36,117 nucleotides of DNA. Source: Campylobacteraceae bacterium (lineage in GTDB: Bacteria > Campylobacterota > Campylobacteria > Campylobacterales > Sulfurovaceae). The notes beneath the pieces are model-generated. The model worked only from the letters and a program-made list of their open reading frames with translations. It was not told the origin of the DNA and did no database searches. Positions within the stretch are counted from its first letter, which is position 1. Every line of letters starts with the position of its first letter. The stretch lies in NCBI GenBank assembly GCA_027024155.1, contig JALVTE010000080.1, positions 1 through 36,117 of the forward strand, in the 5' to 3' direction. Positions 16,935 to 24,861 of the stretch are shown in pieces. Made by a program: the position numbers and the translations under genes.

Positions 16935-17453
16935 CTACACTACCTCGCAAAAAGTGCCATTTAAGGCTGCTAAAAAGCTTGCTTGGACATATTTAGCTTC
17001 TATTATCTCGCTCTTATAGCTTAAATCTTTTGTTGCACAGGCATTAGCTACTAGATTTATTTTATAGCCTAAATCAAAAGCAGCTCTTACTGTTGTATCT
17101 ATACACATATGGGTCATGGCTCCGCAGATTGTTAAGTGGGTTATATTTTTGGATTGTAGTAGTTGGTGTAAGTTTGTTTCTCTAAAACTGTTTGGGTAGT
17201 GTTTTACTATTATGCTATCTTGGCTTTGTATTGGTAAATCTTTGTGTAGCTCTACTCCTTTGCTTCCCTCTGCAAAGAATGGTGCATCTTTTTTAGCTAT
17301 GTGTTGGATAAATATTACCTCTTCACCTGCTTCGTGGGCTTTGTTTATTCGTTTTACTATATTATCTAATATCGCTTTTATGCCTGTTAATTCATTTTTT
17401 CCGCCTATGTAGTAGTCGTTTTGCATATCTACTATTATTAGTGCTTTATTCAT
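16935..17453 (-). CDS. Cysteine hydrolase, isochorismatase family
   Basis: This is a 172-residue isochorismatase-like hydrolase (PF00857), related to nicotinamidases and other amide hydrolases. The catalytic triad is visible: Asp9 in IIVDMQND, Lys84 in IIVKHYPNSF, and Cys117 in GAMTHMCIDTTVR. Length is normal. The substrate cannot be fixed: it lacks the metal-site histidine pattern I would expect for a nicotinamidase, and many such proteins are uncharacterised. It is divergently transcribed from an HxlR regulator 89 bp away, an arrangement often seen for stress-induced small-molecule enzymes, so HxlR control is a reasonable inference. Confidence 0.88.
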   Translation of the reverse strand: MNKALIIVDMQNDYYIGGKNELTGIKAILDNIVKRINKAHEAGEEVIFIQHIAKKDAPFFAEGSKGVELHKDLPIQSQDSIIVKHYPNSFRETNLHQLLQSKNITHLTICGAMTHMCIDTTVRAAFDLGYKINLVANACATKDLSYKSEIIEAKYVQASFLAALNGTFCEVV

Positions 17454-17542
17454 AAAAATCCTTTTTTGTGAAAGTTTAACGAATATGGTATACTTCTGTC
17501 AAGAACTTACTAAAAAGTTATATACATACTAAAAGGATACTA
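17454..17542. promoter_or_regulatory. Divergent promoter and probable HxlR operator region
   Basis: This 89-bp gap separates the hydrolase and hxlR start codons. It contains GTATAC at about 17488-17493 and a short dyad AACTT-N6-AAGTT at 17506-17521, plausible sites for a dimeric winged-helix regulator. AAAGGA precedes the hxlR-like ATG at 17543. Operator function is inferred from position only. Confidence 0.35.
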
Positions 17543-17860
17543 ATGGAGAGTAAAAAGTGTAATTATGAGTGCCCATTTGAGGGGGCACTTGATGTGATTA
17601 GCGGTAAATGGCGTGGTTTGGTTATATTTTACTTAGGGAGAGAAGGCGTTTTACGATACTCTGAAATTAGAAAAATTTTACCTAAAATTACGCAAAAAAT
17701 GCTAACCCAGACACTAAGATTTTTAGAGGCAGAGGGAATATTGGATAGAAAAGTTTACCCTGTTGTACCACCTAAAGTTGAGTATAGACTTACCAGAAAG
17801 GGTGAAAGTCTGCTACCTATTTTAGATAGTTTACAAGTATGGGGTAGAGAGAATATATAA
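17543..17860 (+). CDS. HxlR family winged-helix transcriptional regulator
   Basis: This is a 105-residue HxlR/MarR-like regulator (PF01638). Diagnostic blocks: CPFEGALDVISGKWRGLVIFYL at residues 10-31, with the single Cys (Cys10) conserved in redox-sensing members; then RYSEIRKILPKITQKMLTQTLRFLEAEGILDRKVY, the recognition helix and wing; and VEYRLTRKGESLLPIL. Family members bind as dimers and many respond to electrophiles or oxidants through that cysteine. It is divergent from the isochorismatase-like hydrolase, its probable target. Confidence 0.9.
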   Translation: MESKKCNYECPFEGALDVISGKWRGLVIFYLGREGVLRYSEIRKILPKITQKMLTQTLRFLEAEGILDRKVYPVVPPKVEYRLTRKGESLLPILDSLQVWGRENI

Positions 17861-17920
17861 TATATTTTTAAGCTCAAAAGGCACCTTTAATTTAATATTT
17901 TTATGAAAAAAACTTTTATA

Positions 17921-17951
17921 TTGCAATCTGTTAATCTTTTTATTTTATAAT
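17921..17951 (+). promoter_or_regulatory. Possible promoter of the outer-membrane protein gene
   Basis: TATAAT at 17946-17951 has TTGCAA (17921-17926) upstream with a 19-bp spacer, longer than ideal. If used, transcription would start near 17958, which favours translation from the ATG at 17975 rather than 17957. Confidence 0.4.
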
Positions 17952-17974
17952 ATGAAATGGATTTTAAGATAAAT

Positions 17975-18691
17975 ATGAAACTATCTAATTTTATTGTTAT
18001 TCTATTTTTACTTTTAATGGGGCAAGCTAATGCTAAATTTATAAGTGATAAATCTACTAAAAGCAATAGCTATGTTGGTATGAATTATAAGGTTGGTACA
18101 TTAGGGTTTGGTGTTGATTTTATATATTATATTAATAAAACACTCGCTAGCAGATTAAGCTTTAATGGATATAGTCAATTTAGAAATCTAACTATTCATA
18201 ATGAAAAATTGAATTCTGACCAAAAATTAAATATAAAAGGGGCGTTGCAAAGTAGCAGTTTACTTTTTGATATTCACCCTTGGCAAAATGCTTTTTTCTT
18301 TAGTTATGGGGCATACTATTCTCAAAATAAAATTAATGCAAATTATAAACCTGTATCGGGGGAGATAGATTTAGGAGACCATAAATATCCATCTATGCAA
18401 GTTGGAAGTGTAGATGCAATTATAAATTTAAAGCATAAGATAAATCCATATTTTGGCGTAGGTTTAAATTCTATGGATACAAAGGATAAGTGGCATTTTA
18501 TTTTAGATATAGGTGCTATTTATATTAATAAACCTTTAGCTACAGTTCATGCTAAGGCAGCAAAAGGTTTTGAAGCGATGCAACCTATTTTAAATAGCGA
18601 ATCAAAAATCGAAGAGAGAAAGCTAAATAACGATATTAAAAAATTCAAAATCTATCCAGTAGTCTCTGTTGGAGTTGGTTTTAAATTTTAG
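17975..18691 (+). CDS. Predicted outer-membrane beta-barrel protein, family not recognised
   Basis: I do not recognise the family. I start at the ATG at 17975 (238 residues), which gives a clean Sec signal peptide MKLSNFIVILFLLLMGQANA ending in ANA. An in-frame ATG at 17957 would add MDFKIN in front of it and sits almost on the predicted transcription start. The mature protein alternates hydrophobic and polar residues, as in LGFGVDFIYYINKTLASRLSF and SLLFDIHPWQNAFFFSYGAYYS, and ends in VVSVGVGFKF, with the terminal Phe usual for outer-membrane barrels. It is probably a small barrel related to those with PorT or OmpW-like folds. The neighbouring genes give no functional hint. Confidence 0.65.
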   Translation: MKLSNFIVILFLLLMGQANAKFISDKSTKSNSYVGMNYKVGTLGFGVDFIYYINKTLASRLSFNGYSQFRNLTIHNEKLNSDQKLNIKGALQSSSLLFDIHPWQNAFFFSYGAYYSQNKINANYKPVSGEIDLGDHKYPSMQVGSVDAIINLKHKINPYFGVGLNSMDTKDKWHFILDIGAIYINKPLATVHAKAAKGFEAMQPILNSESKIEERKLNNDIKKFKIYPVVSVGVGFKF

Positions 18692-18707
18692 TTGTGTATA
18701 ATTAGGT

Positions 18708-19238
18708 ATGAATTTATATACCTACTTTGCAATACTTATTACATCTGCACTTGGTTTATTAAATAGTAAATTTTTAATAGTAACACTAATTATATCTATA
18801 CTTTTAGTTGGATACTATTGGTTTAAAAAAAGTAAAAAACATCAGCCAAAAAGTAGAGAGTTTAAAGAGTTAGAGAAATTAAAAAGCAAGACTCTTAAAA
18901 AAGAGTTAGCTAAACATCGCTTTATAGAAGACCAAATAGTTTATATAGGCAAAATTTGGGGTTATAATAAAGGGCAAGAGAGTACTATAAAAAAATTTAT
19001 AGAGCAACGTGCTTATGGCAAAATTTATAGTAAATTAACTGCTTCTTTATTACCTCAATTAATTCTATTAATAGAAGAGTGTAATAGACAAAATAAAAAA
19101 GGGTGTAAAGCCGAAGTAAATGCAAGATTAAGAGAGTTAATAAGCATTATGAAAGAGGAATTAAAAAATTCCAAACAGCAAAATAAAGAGAGCTTTGAGA
19201 CTACTTTAGAAGTATTTGATTACCTAATTAAAGATTGA
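18708..19238 (+). CDS. Membrane-anchored hypothetical protein
   Basis: Family not recognised; 176 residues. Two N-terminal hydrophobic segments (about residues 5-20 and 22-40, IVTLIISILLVGYYW) are followed by a Lys-rich linker and a helical soluble domain of about 130 residues. The latter includes FIEDQIVYIGKIWGYNKGQESTI and a charged helix ending EVFDYLIKD. The layout (short membrane anchor, cytoplasmic all-helical domain) loosely recalls TerB or DjlA-type proteins, but I see no diagnostic motif. It lies 16 bp after the barrel gene and may share its transcript. Confidence 0.6.
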   Translation: MNLYTYFAILITSALGLLNSKFLIVTLIISILLVGYYWFKKSKKHQPKSREFKELEKLKSKTLKKELAKHRFIEDQIVYIGKIWGYNKGQESTIKKFIEQRAYGKIYSKLTASLLPQLILLIEECNRQNKKGCKAEVNARLRELISIMKEELKNSKQQNKESFETTLEVFDYLIKD

Positions 19239-19316
19239 TAAAGAAACTCTAATTTACTTATGATAAAATATAATTAATAATTATAATATACCCTTAAAAA
19301 ATGGAGCTTTAATAGT

Positions 19317-20090
19317 ATGAGTAAAATATTTGGATTTGGCGAGAAGATAGATAAGTATGATTTTAAAGTTATAAATGAGAGAGATGCACGGGCTAGTGCT
19401 GGTATAATGTTTTTGTTAGGTATAGTAACGCTAGGGCATTTTTTGCTCACTAGAAATTTGTTTTGGGCAAACTTATTTACTATAACTTTTATTTTAGAAT
19501 TTATAATTCGTGTTTTTATAAATCCAAAATATGCACCATATATGGTTCTTGGCTCTTTAATAGTATCGAATCAAGAACCTGATTGGGTAGAGGCAAGACC
19601 TAAAAAGTTTGCATGGGCTTTAGGCGTTATATTAGGTGCTATTATGACCTATTTTATTGTATTTAATATAATGACACCTGCAAGATTATTAACATGCTTA
19701 TTGTGCCTACTACTTTTATATTTAGAGTCTGTTTTTGGTATATGCTTAGGGTGTATATTGTATAAAAAATTAAATCTTAAACTCTATAAATGTCCTGGTG
19801 GGGTTTGTGCAATGCCTCAAAAGAGAAATAGTTTAATGCCTAAATTTGTTACTATATTAGTATATATTGTAGTATTTTATGGAATTTTTTATAGCTTAAA
19901 AACTTATAAATATGATGGTTACACATCTTCATTAATAACTCAAGAGCAAAAGGATGAAGCAGAATTTGCAGATGATGACGATAGTGATGATAGTGGCGAT
20001 ATAAGCAACAAAACAGATTGTACTCCACCAAAATGGGCAGTTGAAACTGGGCACAAAGATATGTGGCTAAAGCACCACGGGTGTAAGTAG
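19317..20090 (+). CDS. DUF4395-like integral membrane protein
   Basis: This is a 257-residue protein whose first 160 residues match the DUF4395 pattern (PF14340): NERDARASAGIMFLLGIVTL near the start, LFTITFILEFIIRVF, NPKYAPY, and the cysteine-bearing helix end VFGICLGCILY. A further membrane segment, FVTILVYIVVFYGIFYSL, follows a Cys-containing loop, KCPGGVCAMPQ. The soluble C-terminal tail is strongly acidic (EFADDDDSDDSGD) and ends in a Cys- and His-containing segment, DMWLKHHGCK, beyond the usual DUF4395 length. The paired cysteines may be redox-active or bind metal; that is inference. The function of DUF4395 is unknown, though members occur next to thiosulfate and sulfur-transfer proteins. 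Confidence 0.72.
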   Translation: MSKIFGFGEKIDKYDFKVINERDARASAGIMFLLGIVTLGHFLLTRNLFWANLFTITFILEFIIRVFINPKYAPYMVLGSLIVSNQEPDWVEARPKKFAWALGVILGAIMTYFIVFNIMTPARLLTCLLCLLLLYLESVFGICLGCILYKKLNLKLYKCPGGVCAMPQKRNSLMPKFVTILVYIVVFYGIFYSLKTYKYDGYTSSLITQEQKDEAEFADDDDSDDSGDISNKTDCTPPKWAVETGHKDMWLKHHGCK

Positions 20091-20150
20091 TAAGAGATTC
20101 AAGAGTAAGCTCTTCATTTAAATATGCTATACTTATGAAAAAGTAGATTT

Positions 20151-21506
20151 ATGAATAAATTTAGTTCTATAGATAAATTACCACAAGAGTTACTTGAGCA
20201 GTTAGATAACTTAGGTTTTAATAAGCCAACAGAGGTACAGAGTGAGGCGATAGAGCCTATTATGCAAGGTAGAGATGTTTTGGTTCAATCTAAAACTGGC
20301 TCGGGTAAAACACTTGGCTTTGGGATTCCTGCTATTTTGCAAGCTGTTAATAGTAGCGAGCCAACATCTTTAATAATTGCCCCAACCAGAGAGTTAGTGC
20401 AACAAATTGCAAAAGAGCTCTCTAGGGTTGCTAGCTATATTAATAACTTTAAAATTGTAACTCTTTATGGCGGTGTTCCACTCCGCAAACAAGCAGATTC
20501 TTTGGCTCTTGGAGCAAATATTATAATTGGAACTCCTGGACGCATAATTGACCACTTATCTAAAGAGACTTTAAAACTAGAAAGCATAAGAACAGTTGTT
20601 CTTGACGAAGCAGACAAAATGCTAAATATGGGCTTTTATGATGATATTATAAAAATTGTATCAAATGCGAGAAAGATAGAACAGAGAGTTCTATTTTCTG
20701 CTACTTATCCAAATAGTGTTGAAATGCTAGCAAAAAAACTACTGCAAAATCCACTTATTATTAAGGTAGATACTGAAATTGAATCTCTAAAAATAGATGA
20801 GATTTTCTATAAAACTAATTCTAAATATCAAACATTACAAAAAATACTTGCTACAAAAAAGCCAAAATCGGTTCTTATTTTTGCCAATACAAAGCAAGCA
20901 GTTATAAATTTAGCAGACGATTTAAATAGAGATGGACACAGCGTAATTGATTTACACGGCGATTTAACTCAAGAGCAAAGAGACGAAGCGCTTATTGCAT
21001 TTGCCAATGGTTCTAAGAGAATTTTAGTAGCTACAGATGTTGCTTCTCGTGGTTTAGATATTAAAGATATTGAGTTAGTTATAAATTTCGATACCCCACA
21101 AGATGAAGAGACTTATACACATAGAGTTGGAAGAACAGGACGAGCAGATGCCGTTGGAGAGGCAATTACACTACTAAGTGATAAAGAATTAAACAAGTGT
21201 TCATATATATTAAATAAAGCTAGAGAAGTGAATGAGAGTAATTTAGAAAATAAAAATACAAAGCCACTCACAAGCAATTTTACTACGCTCTGCATAAATG
21301 GTGGAAAAAAACAAAAGATAAGAGCTGGCGATATACTTGGTACTCTGTGTAAAGATATAGGAATAGACAATAATCATATAGGAAAAATAGATATAAAACC
21401 AACAAAATCTTATATTGCATTAAATAGCAAAATTGTTAAACAAGTTGCAAAAGCTTTAAAGAGTGCAAAGATTAAAAAAAGAAAATTTGTAGCTTGGGTT
21501 TTGTAA
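20151..21506 (+). CDS. dbpA: DbpA-type DEAD-box RNA helicase
   Basis: This ATP-dependent RNA helicase probably remodels 23S rRNA during 50S assembly. The 451-residue protein has all core motifs: Q motif (TEVQSEAI), Walker A SKTGSGKT at 47-54, PTREL at 79-83, TPGR, DEAD at 152-155, SAT near 184, and HRVGRTGR near 330. After residue 370, the block LCINGGKKQKIRAGDILGTL, with IGKIDIKPTKSYIAL, is the DbpA RNA-binding domain (PF03880) that targets 23S helix 92. This distinguishes it from RhlE or CsdA types, which lack it. It converges on the subtilase gene, with a terminator between. Confidence 0.92.
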   Translation: MNKFSSIDKLPQELLEQLDNLGFNKPTEVQSEAIEPIMQGRDVLVQSKTGSGKTLGFGIPAILQAVNSSEPTSLIIAPTRELVQQIAKELSRVASYINNFKIVTLYGGVPLRKQADSLALGANIIIGTPGRIIDHLSKETLKLESIRTVVLDEADKMLNMGFYDDIIKIVSNARKIEQRVLFSATYPNSVEMLAKKLLQNPLIIKVDTEIESLKIDEIFYKTNSKYQTLQKILATKKPKSVLIFANTKQAVINLADDLNRDGHSVIDLHGDLTQEQRDEALIAFANGSKRILVATDVASRGLDIKDIELVINFDTPQDEETYTHRVGRTGRADAVGEAITLLSDKELNKCSYILNKAREVNESNLENKNTKPLTSNFTTLCINGGKKQKIRAGDILGTLCKDIGIDNNHIGKIDIKPTKSYIALNSKIVKQVAKALKSAKIKKRKFVAWVL

Positions 21507-21532
21507 AAATGGTGTAGTAAATCTACTACACC
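21505..21532 (-). terminator. Terminator between dbpA and the subtilase gene
   Basis: Perfect 9-bp arms GGTGTAGTA and TACTACACC surround a 4-base loop (21511-21532). Read on the minus strand the stem is followed by ATTTTTAC, so it ends the subtilase transcript; it may also act on dbpA from the other side. Confidence 0.7.
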
Positions 21533-21540
21533 TCTATATA

Positions 21541-23214
21541 TTAAAATAGACCTCCAAATAAGCCACCTAATAATCCACCCAATAAGCCCCCATTGCTTTT
21601 TTCTTCTACCGTTACTGTTACAGTAGCACTTGCTGTTGCACCATTTCCGTCATTAATTGTATATGTAAAATTATCAGTACCTGTAAAATTATTATCTGGA
21701 GTATAATCAATCTCTCCATTATTTATAGATGCACTTCCATGACTTGGTGTAGATACAGCTTGAATAGTTAAACTATCTCCATCTGCATCACTATCATTTT
21801 TAAGTACATCTATTGTTACTTTCGTTTCATATTTTGTTGTTGCACTGTCATCGTTAGCTACTGGTGCTGTGTTTGGAATCTCTCCATTACTTAAAGATAT
21901 AGCTGCTTTATTAACATTAACACGCCCATTTGATGAAACTTTATCTGTTAAAGAACTCTTTTTATCAACATTATGCTCGATTGCCTTAATTCTATCACTA
22001 ACGCTAGAATCTGGTTTTAAAGATGCTAAAAGTGCAACAGTTCCAGTAACTTGTGGCGTTGCCATTGATGTACCTTGAAGATAAGCATATTTATTACCAG
22101 GGTATGTACTAAGAATATTTGTACCCGGTGCTGCAACTTCTACTGTTTTTTTACCATAGTTAGAGAAACTTGCTAACACATCATTTTGGTCACTTGCCGC
22201 AACTGTGATTATGTTTGTTGCATCATACGAAGCTGGGTAAGTTGGATTATTGTCTATATTTTTACCATCATTTCCTGCGGCTGCACAAAATACTACGCCT
22301 TTATCTCCAAGTTTTTGAATAGCTTGATCCATTGTATCGCCATTGCTTCCGCCACCACCACCGTAGCTTGCGTTTATTGCAACAATATTTACACCATTAT
22401 CTATCTGCTTACTTACATAATCCATACCCTCTAAAATATCACTATTATATGCATATCCTTTTGGACGGAAAACTTTTACAGCCATAATTTGAACATTTTG
22501 TACAACTCCTGTAACACCTAAATTGTTATCGCCTACTGCACCAATAGTTCCTGCAACATGTGTTCCGTGGTAGTGTCCCTTATCATCATACGGCTCATCT
22601 GGCATTGGATTATTATCGTTATTACCATCATCATCACCTGCAAAATCGTAACCATGATTGGCATTTCCACTCCACATATTATCTGCTAAATCGTTATGAG
22701 TATAATCTACACCAGTATCAAGAACTGCAACAACAACATCGTGTTCACCTTTTTCTAACTTCCACGCTTCATCTACATCCATATCTGCATCTTTTGTGCC
22801 ACTTTCGCCATTTACATCTTGACCAGTATTTTCTATAGCCCAAAGTTTTGAATAGTAACTATCATTACTTTTTACAGCTTCATTAGCATAGTTTTTCTCA
22901 ATACTTTTAACAAATGGTAGAACCTCTAAAAGTTTTTTAATCTCTTGAAAACTTTTACCTGGAGCTTTAATATGCATTGCATTTACAATAGAGTACTCAT
23001 GGTGAGTAAATGAGCCTAAAACTTTTTGCATTGTTTTAATAGCGTTTTGAATATTTGTACCCTTTTTAAAAGAGATAATCGCCTCATTTTTTGCAAAATC
23101 TTGCTGACTTTGTACCGTTGTAGTGCTCTTAATATTAACAATATCAGATGCATTTACTCCCATTGTAGCTAATAGAGTAGCTGTAATAAGAGATAAAAAA
23201 ACTTTTTTATTCAT
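21541..23214 (-). CDS. Secreted subtilisin-like serine protease (S8) with C-terminal Ig-like domain
   Basis: The 557-residue product is an exported subtilase. A signal peptide (about residues 1-22, ending VNA) is followed by a propeptide-like inhibitor region (about 40-115) and the peptidase S8 domain. Catalytic residues are Asp166 (AVLDTGVD), His216 (HGTHVAG) and Ser383 (GTSMATP), with oxyanion Asn315 (AAAGNDG). The DDDGNNDNN stretch at 194-202 is a likely Ca2+ site. From 449 to 538 lies a cadherin/Ig-like domain of the type VANDDSA...NDSDADGD...YTPDNNFTGTDNFTYTI. The last 16 residues are an odd Gly-Leu/Phe tail, GGLLGGLLGGLFGGLF. It lies in a run of exported-protein genes; the protease may process surface proteins nearby, but that is inference. 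Confidence 0.93.
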   Translation of the reverse strand: MNKKVFLSLITATLLATMGVNASDIVNIKSTTTVQSQQDFAKNEAIISFKKGTNIQNAIKTMQKVLGSFTHHEYSIVNAMHIKAPGKSFQEIKKLLEVLPFVKSIEKNYANEAVKSNDSYYSKLWAIENTGQDVNGESGTKDADMDVDEAWKLEKGEHDVVVAVLDTGVDYTHNDLADNMWSGNANHGYDFAGDDDGNNDNNPMPDEPYDDKGHYHGTHVAGTIGAVGDNNLGVTGVVQNVQIMAVKVFRPKGYAYNSDILEGMDYVSKQIDNGVNIVAINASYGGGGGSNGDTMDQAIQKLGDKGVVFCAAAGNDGKNIDNNPTYPASYDATNIITVAASDQNDVLASFSNYGKKTVEVAAPGTNILSTYPGNKYAYLQGTSMATPQVTGTVALLASLKPDSSVSDRIKAIEHNVDKKSSLTDKVSSNGRVNVNKAAISLSNGEIPNTAPVANDDSATTKYETKVTIDVLKNDSDADGDSLTIQAVSTPSHGSASINNGEIDYTPDNNFTGTDNFTYTINDGNGATASATVTVTVEEKSNGGLLGGLLGGLFGGLF

Positions 23215-23359
23215 AAATATAACTCCTTGATTTTTGATTATTACATTAGAAAATGTAATAATTATTATATCTAAATTATTTTGTAAAATGATAGAGTGAT
23301 AATTAAATACAAGAGAGTGCTTAATATGAATAGTTTTTAATAACTGAAGTTAATAAGAG

Positions 23360-23380
23360 TGGCGACATAGATAGTCGCCA
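23360..23380 (-). terminator. Stem-loop after purM
   Basis: Perfect 7-bp arms TGGCGAC and GTCGCCA with a 7-base loop lie 16 bp beyond the purM stop. A T-run precedes rather than follows the stem on the minus strand, so termination is likely but not certain. The remaining sequence between here and 23215 is AT-rich and must contain the subtilase promoter; I see no clear -35/-10 pair. Confidence 0.45.
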
Positions 23381-23395
23381 ATATAAAAAATATTA

Positions 23396-24394
23396 CTAAA
23401 CTAGCTCAACACCTTTTTCGCCTGCCTCTGTATGTCCTATAATATAAGCGTCTGTTGCATCAATGATAGCTTGGGCTTTATTTTCATCTACTACCCATAC
23501 CATTCCTACGCCCATATTGAATGTTCTGTGCATTTCACTCTCTTCTACATATTGGCTCATAAAATCAAAAATTGGTAAAGTTTTTATAGCATCTTTTTTA
23601 ACTACTGCTTTAATTCCCTCTGGCAATACTCTTGGTAGGTTCTCTACAATTCCGCCACCTGTGATGTGTGCTAGGGCTGTAATGCTATCTTTATGTGCTT
23701 TAAACTCTTTTACATAAATTCTAGTAGGAGTTAGTAAAGTTTCGTAAAGTGGCTTACCGTTAAAGTCGTCGTTGTAATCCATACCTAATTTGTCGAAAAA
23801 TAGCTTTCTTACAAGTGAATAACCGTTAGAGTGAACACCGCTACTTGGCAGTGCTAGTAGAACTTGCCCCTCTTTTACAAGAGATACTCTATCCATCTCT
23901 GACTTCTCAGCAACACCAACTGCAAAGCCTGCTAAGTCGAAGTCGTCTTCGCTGTACATCCCTGGCATCTCTGCTGTCTCTCCACCTACAAGTGCACACT
24001 CTGAGCGTTTACACCCTTCTGCAATTCCTTTTACAACTTGTGCTGCATCTTCGCGAACTAGTTTGCCTGTTGCGTAGTAGTCTAAGAAGAATGCAGGTGT
24101 ACCGAAGTTGCAAATTAAATCGTTTACACACATTGCTACTAAGTCGATACCAACTGTGTCTAACTTTTTACTCTCGATTGCAATTTTAAGCTTTGTTCCA
24201 ACACCATCTGTTGCACTTAAAAGTACAGGCTCTTTGTACCCTTTTGGCAGTTCATAAGCACCTGCAAACGAACCAATTCCACCTATTACATTGCTATCAA
24301 AAGTAGATTTTACATCTGCTTTAATATCGTCTATAAAACCATTTCCTGCATCTATATCTACACCTGCATCTTTGTAACTAATTTTATCGCTCAT
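23396..24394 (-). CDS. purM: Phosphoribosylformylglycinamidine cyclo-ligase (AIR synthetase, PurM)
   Basis: PurM closes the imidazole ring: FGAM plus ATP gives aminoimidazole ribonucleotide in purine synthesis. The 332-residue protein opens with YKDAGVDIDAGNGFIDDIK and has ATDGVGTKLKIA, GIDLVAMCVNDLICNFGTPAFFLDYYATGKL, ALVGGETAEMPGMY, LPSSGVHSNGYSLVRKLF, HITGGGIVENLPRVLP and FNMGVGMVWVV, all family blocks. It overlaps the upstream DUF2892 gene by one base (TAATG), so the two are probably translated together. Length is about 10-15 residues below the E. coli enzyme, within the normal range. Confidence 0.97.
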   Translation of the reverse strand: MSDKISYKDAGVDIDAGNGFIDDIKADVKSTFDSNVIGGIGSFAGAYELPKGYKEPVLLSATDGVGTKLKIAIESKKLDTVGIDLVAMCVNDLICNFGTPAFFLDYYATGKLVREDAAQVVKGIAEGCKRSECALVGGETAEMPGMYSEDDFDLAGFAVGVAEKSEMDRVSLVKEGQVLLALPSSGVHSNGYSLVRKLFFDKLGMDYNDDFNGKPLYETLLTPTRIYVKEFKAHKDSITALAHITGGGIVENLPRVLPEGIKAVVKKDAIKTLPIFDFMSQYVEESEMHRTFNMGVGMVWVVDENKAQAIIDATDAYIIGHTEAGEKGVELV

Positions 24395-24591
24395 TATCTA
24401 TCCTCACATTTTGGCAAAATATTCTTTAAAACTGCTCTAATTGGGCAAAAACCTAAAAAACCATCTACTAAAAGTGCTACCAAAAGCACTAAAAATATTA
24501 TAAAACTAAGCTTCATATTTGTAGCTGCCGCACCCATCGCAAGCCCAATAAATATAGCAATTATAATACTTCGCATTCTATCTGCACACAT
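24394..24591 (-). CDS. DUF2892 family small membrane protein
   Basis: This is a 65-residue inner-membrane protein of the DUF2892/YgaP-like type (PF11127). It has an N-terminal basic stretch (CADRMR), two hydrophobic helices (IIIAIFIGLAMGAAA and LSFIIFLVLLVALLVDGFLGF) and the typical C-terminal CPIRAVL motif. GGAG five bases before the ATG supports this start. The family often accompanies rhodanese domains, but no rhodanese is present here. It overlaps purM by one base and is the first gene of that two-gene operon. Confidence 0.8.
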   Translation of the reverse strand: MCADRMRSIIIAIFIGLAMGAAATNMKLSFIIFLVLLVALLVDGFLGFCPIRAVLKNILPKCEDR

Positions 24592-24861
24592 CGATACTCC
24601 TTATTTAGTGCAATTATATCAAAAAGAGATAAAAAAACTCGCCGTACGGGCTACCCTTGTGTCTGAGTGTCAGTTTAAATTACTATAAAATATCCTAAAA
24701 TATATAAACATTTCTGGATATTTTAGCTAACGGGACGACACATGATACCCGTTAAGCAAATGATACCTGCGTATAGTTTGTAGGGTCGAAACTGGAGCGT
24801 TGTAAGCAAAGCGAACCGTGAAGGCGAAATCGTCCCCTACGCCAACCAAAACCATAAACAA
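24592..24861. other. Intergenic region with several dyad symmetries
   Basis: No gene is visible. It holds two perfect inverted repeats: TAAAATATCC (24686-24695) with GGATATTTTA (24716-24725), and TAACGGG (24728-24734) with CCCGTTA (24748-24754). Next come a short direct repeat ATGATACC at 24742-24749 and 24761-24768, and a looser palindrome from GTAGGGTCGA (about 24780) to TCGTCCCCTAC (about 24840). GC content and style differ from neighbouring spacers, suggesting a dispersed intergenic repeat. One stem probably ends the YigZ transcript from the right. Confidence 0.4.

Noticed and set aside
20023-20030. CTCCACCA, identical to the tmRNA 3' end, as a possible right attachment site of an ssrA island
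   Set aside because: Only about ten bases match (CTCCACCAAA), it lies in the coding sequence of the DUF4395 gene in a normal codon context, and the preceding T-arm sequence is absent. I treat it as chance.
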